From the NCBI GenBank assembly GCA_946807835.1, contig OX327684.1:17694501-17758500 (forward strand): DNA of 64,000 bases, in the 5' to 3' direction. Below, one piece after another: positions 49,660 through 61,246 of this stretch (within the stretch, counting starts at the first letter, position 1; every line of letters begins with the position of its first letter). The notes below the pieces were generated by a model. It had not been told where the DNA came from, did no database searches, and saw nothing but the letters and a program-made list of their open reading frames with translations. The position numbers and the translations under genes are program-made. Source of the DNA: Ailanthus altissimus. Lineage: Eukaryota > Streptophyta > Magnoliopsida > Sapindales > Simaroubaceae.

Positions 49660-49910
49660 TTCAAATAAATTGGTGCTAAGTGCTAGGCATGCAATATTGC
49701 GCGCTTAGCATGTGTTAAGTGCGCTAGGCGTACAACATTGTGTGCTTTTAGCATTTACTCTTAGCATGCATGCTAATCGTTGGGTGTGCAATGTTGCACA
49801 CTTAGCATTTACTCCTAGCACATGTGCTAAGTGCGTTAGGTATATAATATTGCAATCTTTAAGTGTTTACTCCTAGTATGCGTGCTAAGCGTTATGTACT
49901 CATTATCAAA
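49660..49910 (+). repeat. Tandem palindromic GTGCTAAG/GCTTAGCA-type cluster
   Basis: Inside the LARD-like element: five or six degenerate units combining GTGCTAAGTGCG(C/T)TAGG, CAATATTGCGCGCTTAGCA and AGCATGCATGCTAA, many of them self-complementary. Confidence 0.65.
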
Positions 49911-50099
49911 CTCGTTTAAAATTCATGAATAACCTGTTATGGGTTTGGTAATAAGTACATATCAACTAGAATGGGTTTGGTATTAAAACTCTAAACCTAC
50001 AAAAGATTTGGGAAAGATTTGGTATTTCATTTTTGAAGTGGATGTGGATACGGATTTAGGGGTATCCATCTCAAATTCGATCCACTATCATCCCTACTA

Positions 50100-50390
50100 T
50101 TAACGCGTCTACACTTACAATGGTTGATATTCACAAATAAATTGGTGGGTGAATTTCTCAACACAGTTGCACTCGCAATGATTGATTTCCTATATCTCTA
50201 TCAACACATTTGCAATCACAGTGGTTGATCTTCTCAACACATTTACATTTGTAATAGTTGATTTCTTATTTTCTCTATCAACACATTTGCAATTGTAGTA
50301 GTTGATGTTCTCAATGCACTTATCATTTTGACAACATTGTTACTTGCCGACAACATTGTTACTTGCCGACAACATTGTCACTCTCAAACA
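50100..50390 (+). repeat. Short tandem repeats in the LARD-like element
   Basis: Units of about 55-65 bp around CAACACATTTGCAAT...GGTTGAT occur four to five times. These are followed by three copies of a 19-mer GACAACATTGTTACTTGCC (50336-50385). Confidence 0.7.
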
Positions 50391-50572
50391 ATATTATCTC
50401 TCTTTTATAATGATTGTCTCTCGTCGATAATGGTTACTCCTTTTTTACAATTGTTGCCTTTCTCCGATAAAAGTTACCTCCTCCAAAAATAATTATGTCT
50501 CAACACTCACTATTAATTTTTTTTTCAAACTCAAGCTTCTACCATCTTCAGTTTGAGGGAGATGTTAAAAAT

Positions 50573-50770
50573 ATAGAAGATCAAGACAATCAATCTCTAT
50601 TATATTTATAATTATTATTTATATTTTCAGTTAATATGTTATATTTTGTTTACTTAATTATGTTAACTTAAAGTTTATATAAAAATTTATTTTATAGCAT
50701 TTGTAATATAACGTAATGCAACAATAATTTAAATTTTATAATATTTCTGCTGTTTTTATCTTTTCTCACG
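50573..50770 (+). repeat. 3' LTR of the LARD-like element
   Basis: TGTTAAAAATATAG to TTCTCACG, preceded by GTTTGAGGGAGA. Similarity to the 5' side seems to continue a few bases into the primer-binding site (TAGTATCAAAA), which is unusual for a 3' end. Confidence 0.72.
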
Positions 50771-51370
50771 TAGTATCAAAATTTTTTTTTTTTCTCACAA
50801 TTTTAATGTTGTTGGAAGAAGGTCAAAAGCTTCATAAAGACCCATTGAGAAAATGGCAGCATAAATTTCAGTATCTGTGAAAGGAGAATTAAGGAAATCC
50901 CACAGAGATGAAGAAAGTCGAGGTTAAAAATTATCCAGGACCTGAAATGATAAAGATTCAGTTGTAGAAGAAGAAAATAGCTCTGAGAAATAAGAAGTAA
51001 TAACTTTTGAAATTTGATTCTACTGGTTACACAAAATATCAGAAGATGAAAATAATCCAAATATAGCATAGCAAGATTTACGGTTTGAAGCCATCCGATG
51101 AAAAAAAATTGAAATTGAAATCTACCCATTTATGTCAGCCGGGCCTTTGATACCAAAATACTTCCTCTTGTTGCAGTAATTGCTGAAGCGTAGCTTTCAA
51201 TGAATGAAAATGAAGATGATTCAAATCTATGGAGCCACGAGTTGAAGAAAGGATTGAATTAATCTCCTTGGAATCTTTTTTATCCTATTAGGGACAGAGC
51301 CACCATTATTAAGATTCCATAGAAGAAGCTGTTCGACACAATAATTGAGTTTTGCAGGAATAGAAGTAAC

Positions 51371-52140
51371 AATATATTACTATAATTAAAAATACAATTA
51401 AATAACTTTTGAAGAATGTGAATAAAATTCAATAAAATGATTTTTTTTTTAATTATGTTTATACTACACGCATACACACAAATTACTGACTGTAAGATGA
51501 TGAGAGATCAAACCCCCGACCTATGTTTCGATGGTGCGCTTTTCACAAGGTGGTGGCTTACCAACTCGGCAAGCACCCTAAGGATAAATTCAATGAAATG
51601 ATAAAAATAAGAAAAAGTGATTTAAATAAAACAGTAATTTTATTTAAATCACATTTAATAAATACTCTTTTATTCTTCTTTAATTCTCACCATCTCCCTA
51701 AATTGAAAAATTAAAGAATCTGAAAATTGAATTTAAAATGCCTTCAGTTCTGCCCTCCATCACCTCTATCCCTATTCCTCATTTCTCTTCAATTTTTAGA
51801 TAATTTGATGAAGAAATGGAGTGGTGTTTCAACTAATCACCGTCTGATTAATTCCATCTCTAATCTGCCATCAATGACACTATGGTATCTCGTTACTTTA
51901 AAAGCATTCATTATCTTGGCATTTTTATGTATGCTAGAATCAAATTATGATGCCCCTTCATAATCACTATGAGTTTCAAATCATAAAAGGCATTACAATC
52001 AATAGTGGATGCATCATAACCTAAAATATAGTTGGTGAAGCCAAATCTTCATTATATCTTGCAAATTGACAGCATAAATCACTATTGAAATCAACTGCAT
52101 TTTTTACTTATAGGCTCCTCTGCATATTTTGATCTTTACC
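51371..52140. other. AT-rich spacer, nothing recognised
   Basis: No frame here resembles a known protein. A stretch at 51508-51580 (CAAACCCCCGACC...ACCAACTCGGCAAGCACCC) is less AT-rich and resembles anonymous dispersed repeat sequence. Confidence 0.5.
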
Positions 52141-52144
52141 TACT

Positions 52145-53088
52145 GTTAGGTTCGTATTTGGTAAGGCTCAATTTGGTAATCCAACCTAATTAAATCTTAC
52201 TTAAAGAGAATAGATATGTCAGCTAAGCCCAGATAGAAATTGATAAGTCTAAGGTGCTGTTAGGTTTAGAGAACAGGCTCGCAAGGTCTAAAAACTATCA
52301 AAATACCCTTTTGATAAAAAAAAGGGCCTTAATTCGAACACGTGGTAGAGTTTTATTCAAATATAAGTTCTTTTATATTTTTTTGACAGGAAACAAACAA
52401 GAAATTTGAGTCGGATTTGAATGCTTTCTCTTTTAATTGGTTTATCTCAATTTATTTTGATTATCTGAGCATGATAAAAATATAATTTAATTAAAATCAT
52501 ATTATAAGATATGTTTATTTTGAATTTAGTTTAAGAATTGGGTTACATTCTATTTTAAGAATCGAATTAAACATAAAAGGAGAATCACAGTGAAACTTCT
52601 CTTCAGTAAAGATAAAGAACCCATTCAGAATATGATTACATCTCTTTAAATCTGAAACAGATTAAAATTTATCTTATCATGATTATTTGCATTATAATTG
52701 AACACTGCATCTTTTACACTACATAAAGCATGAATTATACATTTTTCATTCATCAAGAAATAGATTTAGAAATACACATACAGATTGAGAAATCAATAGA
52801 GAAAATTAAGCATTAGCAAGAACCCAAAAGCTCTCTTAAGGTATTCGTTTGATCTCTAAGAACTCCTCAGACACAAAGCCTTTATACTTGTTAAACACTC
52901 CCACACATAGTACGACTTTCTTTATTATTTACTAACTTAAGTGTTAGAATGTTTTCTTTTACAGGAGAATAACTTTGTCTCAGAGAAAGGTTCTTGGAAC
53001 CAATCAGAAGAGAATGCAAGGCTAGTTTTGTGATTCTATCGAAGATACAAGAGGGGGAAATAATTTTTAGAGATTCTTAAAAATTGAA
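52145..53088 (+). repeat. Probable 5' LTR region of a Tat/Ogre-like Gypsy element
   Basis: Lies just upstream of a degenerate TGGCACCATTTGTAGGGA primer-binding site (53097-53114), the usual form being TGGCGCCGTCTGTGGGGA. A TGTTAGGTTCG start at 52144 is plausible. The second LTR is outside the window, so both ends are uncertain. Confidence 0.4.
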
Positions 53089-53487
53089 AACTTTAGTGGC
53101 ACCATTTGTAGGGAAAAGTTCTATTGTAGAAGCTTTTTTCTCACCCAATAACTGAATTATACCAAGTAGTGACCATGAATCCACAACAAAGCAGCCTAGG
53201 TAGTTTAGGAAACCCTCCTAAAGGGTCCCTTACTCAGGAAATCGTCGCTTGAGTGACGAGCTCACTCCTAAAGTAACTACACTCTTCACCAAACTGTTCG
53301 AGAAAATCGAAGGTTACTAAAAAGAATTTGAAGCTTTGTGACAACATAATGACGTTGTAAATAGATGGTAACGAGGGACACCAGGAGGAAGATTTAGTTC
53401 AGCTCCTGGATAATTTACACACTCCTCCCACTGTGACTCAAGCATCAAAGAAAGTGCTCGAGAGAGCAAGATTAAGTATCCCTACTA

Positions 53488-53492
53488 ATCCT
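53488..53492 (+). other. Left target-site duplication of Copia-B (ATCCT)
   Basis: ATCCT immediately before the LTR. The identical pentamer follows the 3' LTR at 63574-63578. Confidence 0.9.
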
Positions 53493-55819
53493 TGTTGGGA
53501 TTTGTGCTTACGTGCCATCCTTTTTGTGTATAAATATTTGCTTTATGTTTATACAATTATGATTTCAATATATCACTAATTATTTTATATACAAATATGG
53601 TAAGATGCTTGTAACGTTTTAGACATTGTATGATCTGAAAGAGTTCAAATCTGATCTAAAGGAGTTTAGATCAGAACTAAGAGTTAGTAATGCTAAAATA
53701 TATAAATGCTAAAAGATAGCACTGATAAGAGTTATCAGGTTATAAGAGTTAGCAAAATCTAAAGAGTTAGAGCCTTGTCTGAAATGGGACAAAGACCTAA
53801 GAATATATTAGTAATGACGTAGTTGCAATCAGTTGCAAATGGTGTTAAGAAATGTTGTTATGCAAATATGTTCTTAAACTTAATGTTCTTGATCTATCTT
53901 CACTAATGCGGGTCTGTTAGTGAAGACCTTAATAAATATAGATCAGTGTATGTCTATATCTGGATAGTTCAGATGGTTAGTCTTAGCAGACCGTGAGTTT
54001 AGTGGAAACTCGTATAGAGATACAAGTATTCAGTAAGGACTGAATATTGAACAGACTCACAAAGATCTCCAATAGACATCCCATAAAGCTGTCAATTGAG
54101 GATCTTTTGAGTTGAGTAGTATTCGTGGTCCTTAGACCTGAGTGCCACGGTGGACTTGTGAGTGATCCATCATACATTAGTTCCACACATGTCAGATACC
54201 TTTTATGGTCTGACCGCTGGGTGTCGCTGGGTATGGTCCGATGCTCATGAAGTCCGGTGTGTACAGATATGGAATCCATCAACTCAATTGGGTGAGTAAA
54301 ATATCCTGAAACTCCAAGGTTGTATTTCAGAAAGTCTTATGGCCATAAGCAGACATATCCAAGAATTAATTTTATTCTCGAAAAAATAATATCGTAAAAG
54401 TGTTTACGGATATTATTTATTGAAATACAAATCTAGAGATAAGTTTATGATTGAGCACATGGAGACTTGATGGTGTTGATCTATATCTCCGCTCTTCTAG
54501 GATATTTATGATGGAAAGATTATACGAATATGTTATAACCTCAACTTGTATGGTCTAATGCGCCATTTTGTAATATCTGTAACATGTGTGTGAGACATTG
54601 TTCACGGACGTGTGAAATAGTTTCATATGACAAATCGGGCATGGACCTAGAGAGTCTCACAATATGAAGTGTACTCGTTGTGCACTGGGGCGGCGAATTG
54701 GATTGAACAATTAATCCAACAATTTCCAGCAAAAATGAAAAATATTTCAAGGTTCCTTTTATTATTCACTTGTCAATAATTGAAGGTAAAACACATTATT
54801 GGTTTACAAGAGTTGTTAACCAATAAGAAATTGACAAGTGACATAATCTTGCTCCATAAATAATTTATCATGTATTTACCTATTTACCTTACTTGGTAAA
54901 TACATATATGGTAAATGTAAATATTCAAAATAGTTTTGAATTATTAATATTTTATATATTAATCAAATTATTATTATTAATTGGAATAAGTGGCAAACAC
55001 CATTTACTAATGGAGAATGCACTTGTTATTAATAATAAGGAAAGTTTACCACTTAGTAATTCTTAAATGATGCACTAAGGAAGTGGTAAAACCACTTAAC
55101 ATTGATTAAATGCCATTTACTCTCTAGAAATTGATTCAATTGGTTGAATCAAATTGGTGAGTGAAAAATATGATAGATTAATGTTTGTAATGGTAAACAT
55201 GGTTAAGTGGTGGTGGAGCACTAAGAGAAATCATTCTTTGCACTTAAGAAAGAATTGAAAGAGTTCAATTTGTGCAAGATAGAGTGAAATTCGTTCTAGG
55301 AGAAAGGAGAGAGAATTAAGAGATTTTCCTAAGTGTTTTTCTCAAAGTGTTGAGAGAAAATGCAAAGGCTTACTAAGGTACAACATATAGAGTTGTAAAG
55401 AACTATAGAAAACACCTAATTCTTCTCATCTCTTGATAGTAATCATTCATAAGGACAAATTATTTTAAGTGTTAAAACAATCATTTGCTGGAAATTCAAG
55501 ACTGCCATTCTAGCTTCACAATCCCACCGAATTTAGTTGTGAACTAGAATTGTGCGAGGGAACACTTCAAGGTGAGCTCAACAAATTGAAGCTTGGAGTT
55601 CTTGAAGAATTGTAAAGCTACCTTCATATCCGGGTAGGTTATTTATTTGTTATTCATTTTATATCATGCATGAAATATATATATGAGATATATATGTACT
55701 TGAATGATCATACATGCTTGAATATGTTACATATTGTTTAATATGTATGAATACTTCCGTTGCGTATTTAATTTTTGAAATTATATACATCTAAACACAT
55801 CACACACCATATCACAACA
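53493..55819 (+). repeat. 5' LTR of Copia-B
   Basis: TGTTGGGATTTG to CATATCACAACA, with terminal inverted TGTTG/CAACA. TATAAATA occurs at about 53529, only some 37 bp into the LTR. An antisense open frame of 99 codons (54282-53983) is present in both LTRs but not in Copia-A, so it is not annotated as a gene. Confidence 0.95.
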
Positions 55820-55821
55820 AG

Positions 55822-55833
55822 TGGTATCAGAGC
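55822..55833 (+). other. Primer-binding site of Copia-B
   Basis: TGGTATCAGAGC, two bases after the LTR, matching the 3' end complement of initiator methionine tRNA. Confidence 0.9.
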
Positions 55834-56084
55834 ATGCTGATGTGGTGTTTGCTGTTTGATGTTGTTGTGGTTAACATGTTGATGTTATATTGATGAACAA
55901 CATGATGATGTTTGATTTCAAGCATGTTGATGTTTAAGATTGAACATGTTGATATTTTATGAATTCTTGAATATGTTGATGTTTAAAATTGTTTATATGA
56001 TATTTGATCATGTTTTAAACCGGATGATTTGGGTACCGGAAAGGAAGAAAATTGATTTTAGTGCACCGGACACAGTAACAGTGT

Positions 56085-56455
56085 CCAGCGCTGCGGCGCT
56101 ATCTTAAGGTCGCTACGGCGCTATCTTAAGGTCGCTGCAGCGCTAGCCTAATTTTGGCCAGCGCCTCGGCGACAGGCTATGAGCGCTGTGGCGCTTACAT
56201 ACTGAAATTGAGCGCTGAGGCGCTGGTATATGGGCGCTGCAGCGCCTGATATTTTTGGGCCAGGGCCGCAGCGACAGGTTGTGAGCGTTGCGGCGCTCAC
56301 ATACTGGAAACCAGCGCCGAGGCACTATATTGTAGTCACTGCGGCGCCAGCCCGCCTTTTTGTCCAGCGCCGCGGCGCTAGTTTCTGGGCCCCGCAGTAC
56401 CGAGACTGTTGTTCATGAATGCTGCAGCGCTCGTTTTGCAGCGCCGCAGTGTTCA
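56085..56455 (+). repeat. GC-rich palindrome cluster in the Copia-B leader
   Basis: About 370 bp with some fifteen to twenty degenerate copies of AGCGCTGCGGCGCT-like words in alternating forms (GCGCTGAGGCGCT, GCGCCGCGGCGCT, GCGCTGCAGCGCC), many self-complementary. It is the most GC-rich sequence in the window and sits between the primer-binding site and gag. Confidence 0.85.
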
Positions 56456-56770
56456 TCACTGTTTCTGGAAATTTTTATTTATTTATTTATCATGTTTTGA
56501 CTTATTTTATTGCTGTAATGTACTTCAATAGTTCTCATAACATGATGTGATCATTAAAATACGCTGATAATCACAATGGGAGCCCTATTGGTGAGGGTTA
56601 GTTGTGATTGCGTATTTCTTTATGTATAAATGATCTATATTATTCATTTGGATGAAATGAGTATGTAATAAAATCTCTCTTAATCAGATTGTAATATTTT
56701 CATTATGAGATAATGTTAAATATGATCCGTCTTATCAATACGGTATTAGACAAGTCGCTTCGATTTTTTC

Positions 56771-57065
56771 CAAGATCGCTAAAGTGTGAAGGATTGATTG
56801 GTGTGACTTGGGCTATACCATTTAAACATTAGATGTGATAAATATATGTTAAAGTATTACCCTAGATCGCTAAAGTGTGCGGTTAATAACAATAACATAT
56901 ATTTAATTATTGATAAGTAAATCTGGAATACACTTATCCTAGATCGCTAAAGTGTGCGGATAAGGTGTATTTAGGATCAAGTGTTAAGAGTTGCATGAGA
57001 TGCAATTGATAAGAGTTATCTACCTTTTGGGTTTACTAAGGCCTAGATCGCTATAGTGTGCGGCT
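56771..57065 (+). repeat. Four-copy 22-nt motif in the Copia-B leader
   Basis: CCTAGATCGCTAAAGTGTGCGG or a close variant begins near 56771, 56861, 56938 and 57041, with 77-104 bp spacing. The flanking sequences are not obviously repeated to the same degree, so the motif itself seems to be under constraint. Confidence 0.8.
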
Positions 57066-57291
57066 GAAGTAAATGCCAAAGGGATCCACTTCTCACTATA
57101 TAGTTTAAAGAATTCTTAAACTATCATTTTTCCGTTTGAGAGATTAAAGGGATTATATAAAATAGTGGGAGGACGTTTTTAGATTAAAAATTGTATAACT
57201 TTTATACCCATAATCTAAAACGTTATTTATTAGTGATTGAAATATTCCGCTAACTTTTTTTTTCTTTTTTCTTTTGTCTTGTGAAGATCAA

Positions 57292-60200
57292 ATGGCTTTA
57301 AACAACACTTTAGCTCGCATCCTTGATGCGCACCAACTAAAAGGTGCAGAAAATTATGCTAATTGGCTTATGAATCTCAGAATAGTTCTAGATTCTGAAA
57401 AGCTTGGATATGTTATTGATCAGCGCATGCCACAAGCTATTTCTGATAATGCTTCCCCAGAAGAAAAAGAGACATATCGGAAATGGTTGGATGACGATTT
57501 GAAAGTCAAATCGTACATTCTCGGGTCTATGTCTACGGAGCTCCAAAGGGAGCATGTCCACATGGACAGTGCTGGGAGTATCATGCTCCACCTAAAAGAG
57601 TTATTTGATGACCGACCTCAATTTGAAATGTATAGGGTTGCCAAATCGGTTTTTCAAGCTAGACTACCCGAGGGCAGTCCAGTAAGTCCTCATGTCCTCA
57701 AAATGATTTCATACATTGAGAGGCTGGAGACCATGGATCTCATACTGAGCAATGGATTGGGGAAAAGTTTGATTCTCTAATCACTTCCAGGGTCATTTAC
57801 ACCGTTCATAATGAATTACAATATGTAAGGATTGACTCCTACTTATGCTGAACTGCATAACATGCTAATAACTGCTCAGGAGGACATGAACAAAGGAGGC
57901 ACGGTCCTCTATGTTCAGGGTGCTTCATCATCTACCCGAAGGACTTCTAAGAAGTCCAAAGGAAAGAATAAACAGAAAGTAATGCATGCACCTAGAATGG
58001 GTCCTCGAAAGCAATACATATCCAAGCACCCACGAAAGAACAAAGCAAGTGGAAAATGTTTCCATTGCAGTGAGGATGGGCATTGGAAGCGAAACTGCCC
58101 AAAGTACCTTGCCATGATTAAGAAGACACCATCAGGTATACACTTGCCTTTTATTGATATTTCCTTAGCATTTGATGCTAGCTTTGGTTGGGTATTAGAT
58201 ACCGCTTGTCCTTTTCACATCTGCAATATGTTGCAGGGTCTGAAGGAAGTTAGAGAGTTACAACCAGAAGAAGTACAGCTTCGTGTTGGAAATGGAGATT
58301 TCCTACAGGTCGAGGCTATTGGATGTTTCAATTTGATGCTTCCATGTAATAAAATTGTTGTATTGAATAATTGTTATTATGTGCCAAACATTATCCGGCA
58401 AATTATTTTAATTCCTGTATTGGACAATGAAGGATATCATATGCGTGTTAGGAATCGTTCCTTATGCTTGTATGATTTGAATAATATTTTGTTAGCTGAA
58501 TGTCAGTTGATAAATGGGCATTACATATTAGATACAACAGGAAATGTCATGAATGTACAAGTGAATGCTAAAAATAGTGTGGGAACTTTAAATGATACAG
58601 AATTGTGGCATATGAGATTAGGTCATATAGGGGTAAAACGCCTATCCCGTCTGGTTAAGGATGGTCGGATACCTGATCTGACCATAGAATCATATCCAGT
58701 TTGTGAATCTTGTATTCAAGGGAAAATGACCAAGGCTCCATTTATTGGTGTTGGACACCGTGCCACTGATTTATTGGAACTAATACATAGTGATGTATGT
58801 GGTCCAATGAATCACACTGCGATGGGTGGTTTTCGATACTTTGTTATCTTTATCGATGATCTGTCACGATATGGATATGTGTTTCTTATCAAACACAAGT
58901 CGGAAACTTTTGAAAAATTCAAAGAGTTTCGAAATGAAGTAGAGAAACAAACCGGAATGTATATCAAATGCCTTAGATCAGATCGAGGGGGTGAATACAT
59001 GAGCAGTGAATTTTCAGATTATTTAAAGGAGAATGGGATTCTCGCTCAGTATAGTCCTCCAGGTACTCCACAACACAATGGTGTTTCGGAGAGGAAGAAT
59101 CGGACTTTATTGGATATGGTTCGATCGATGATGAGCTTCACTGATCTCCTTGAATATCTATGGGGGTATGCACTAGAAACTGCTGCTCATATATTGAATA
59201 GAGTTCCATCAAAAGCCATTCCATCCACTCCACATGAGATATGGACTGGAAGGAAACCAAGTCTTAAATATGTTAAGATTTGGGGTTGTCCTGCTTACGT
59301 AAAAGTTACGCAACAGGATAAACTTGCACCTAAAGGTTACAAGTATAGGTTCATTGGATATCCCAAGAATTCAATGGGATACTAATTCTATTATCCAGAA
59401 GAACGAAACGTGTTTGTATCTCATTATGCCACTTTTCTAGAGAAAGAGTTTCTCCTGAATCATGGAGATTGTAGAAAGATTGAGTTAGATGAACTCAATC
59501 AGAATAAAAATGAACCAACAATGGAACTTCAGGCTCAATCAAGCAGAATACCTTTGACACACCCTCCACATAAGTCAGAAAGGATATCAAGGCCACCTGA
59601 AAGGTATGGTTCTATATCTAAAGGTGCTCTTGATGTTTTCTTGATTGAAGAAAATGATCCTTTAACTTACAAAGAGGCGATGTTGGACATCGATTCGGGA
59701 AAATGGCAAGAGGCCATGAAATCTGAAATTGACTCTATGCATCACAATCAAGCCTGGGACTTGGTTGAGCTTCCTGAAGGAATTGTTCCTATCGGTTGTA
59801 AATGGCTCTACAAGCGGAAGCGTGGGCTCGATGGGAAAGTGGAGACTTTCAAAGCTCGATTGGTGGCGAAAGATTATACTCAACGATCTGGGATCGACTA
59901 TGAGGAAACCTTCTCACCAGTAGCGATGCTTAAGTCAATTCGGATTTTACTAGCAATTGCTGCGTATTATAACTATGAAATTTGGCAAATGGATGTGAAA
60001 ACAGCGTTTTTAAATGGATATCTTGAGGAAGAAATCTATATGGAACAACCCGAAGGTTTTACATCCAGCCAAACTTTTGGTCTAGTATGTAAACTGAAGA
60101 AGTCTATCTATGGACTTAAGCAAGCTTCCCGAAGCTGGAATCTTCGTTTTGATGAGGTAATCAGAGGGTCTGGTTTCATCAAGAACGAAGAAGAATCATA

Positions 60201-61233
60201 TGTGTATAAAAAGAGCAGTGGGAGTATGGTAGTCTTCTTGGTTCTATATGTGGATGACATACTCATTATCGGAAACGATATTGGTATGTTGCAATCAGTC
60301 AAAAGTTACCTAAGTAAGAATTTCTCCATGAAGGATTTGGGAGAAGCTTCCTATATACTAGGTATAAAGCTTTATAAAGATAGAGCTAGGAGGCTTATAG
60401 GACTCTCCCAATCATCGTACATAGATAATGTCTTGGAAAGGTATAGTTTCAGTAACTGTAAGACAGTTAACATACCTTTTAGACATGGCATTCATCTTTC
60501 GAGGAAAATGTGTCCTCAGAGTGAAGATGAAAAGGTTAGAATGTCTAGTAAACCTTATGCATCAGCTGTGGAAAGTCTGATGTATGCCATGATGTGTACG
60601 AGACCTGATATCAGTATGGCTGTAAGTGTTACAAGCCGCTATCAGTCTGATCCAGGCGAAGGCCATTTGATGGCAGTGAAACATGTCCTAAAATATCTTA
60701 AGGGTACTAAGGACAAGTTTTTGATTTATGGAGAAAATGACCTAGTGTTGAGAGGATACACAGATTCAGATTTCCAATCTGATCTAGATGATAGAAAGTC
60801 TATATCTAGATATGTATTCATTCTCAATAGTGCTGTAGTCAGTTGGAAGAGTAACAAACAGTCATCAACCGCTGATTCCACAACAGAGGTAGAATATATT
60901 GCAGCATCAGAAACAGCAAAAGAATCGGTTTGGATACGCAAGTTTATCGTTGAACTTGGAATAGTTCCGAGTTCAATGGATCTTATACCATTGTTCTGCG
61001 ATAACAACGGAGCCATTGCACAAGCAAAAGAGCCAAGAGCACACCAAAAGTCTAAGCATGTAGAAAGAAAATACCATATCATAAGAGAAATCTTGACTAG
61101 AGGAGATGTAATAGTTCGTAGAGTAGACTCTATGAATAATGTAGCGGACCCACTTACTAAGGCCTTAACTCCAAAAATATTTGAAAGACATGTGGAGTCA
61201 ATGGGTATAAGATACCATTGTGAATGGCACTAA
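57292..61233 (+). pseudogene. Copia-B gag-pol polyprotein, one frame, three in-frame stops
   Basis: 1313 codons from MALNNTLARILDAHQLKG to TAA, no frameshift. Stops are at 57778, 57826 and 59383. Domains: gag (UBN2 type, NYANWLMNLRIVL), zinc knuckle CX2CX4HX4C at 58057-58098, protease VLDTACPFHIC (DTA instead of DTG, as in many plant Copia), GAG-pre-integrase WHMRLGH...CESC, integrase core with HSDVCGP, RSDRGGEY and GVSERKNR, reverse transcriptase with KARLVAK, DVKTAFLNG and YVDD at 60247-60258, RNase H with YTDSDF, CDNNGAIAQAK and NNVADPLTKAL. The first in-frame ATG is 57292. The 59383 TAA lies where Copia-A has CAA. Only three point changes separate it from an open frame, but as it stands it is not expected to make full pol. 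Confidence 0.95.
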
Positions 61234-61234
61234 A

Positions 61235-61246
61235 GCAAGTGGGAGT
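61235..61246 (+). other. Polypurine tract of Copia-B
   Basis: GCAAGTGGGAGT directly before the 3' LTR start at 61247. Confidence 0.85.

Larger units (their letters stand above)
46042..50770 (+). mobile_element. Non-coding LTR element (LARD-like) inside the LINE
   Basis: Two similar terminal repeats (46042-46248 and 50573-50770), a TGGTATTAAAGC primer-binding site after the first, and a TTTGAGGGAGA purine tract before the second. Apart from the solo LTR insertion (47022-49650) the interior is about 1.7 kb and has no gag or pol motif. It therefore looks non-autonomous. Confidence 0.72.
42860..51370 (-). mobile_element. LINE (L1-like) remnant, split by LTR insertions
   Basis: Minus-oriented non-LTR retrotransposon pieces. 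51370-50786: linker before RT (LLQQEEVFWYQRPG, then NLDFLHLCG-like frames). 46030-45100: reverse transcriptase. 43170-42870: LINE-type RNase H (GTSKLNVDADLKNG and IVLLAFTK). It is interrupted by the LTR element 46042-50785 and by the LTR at 43731-44561. Heavily decayed, no intact domain. Poly-A tail and target duplication not identified. Confidence 0.75.

Noticed and set aside
49660..50390. CRISPR-like repeat array
   Set aside because: Units are degenerate and unequal, there are no unique spacers, and the setting is a plant LTR element.
57274..57291. Gag start at 57274
   Set aside because: That codon is TTG; the first ATG in frame is 57292 and begins the recognisable gag sequence.
58812..61082. 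Antisense frames opposite Copia-B integrase and RT
   Set aside because: Shadows of the sense coding frame.
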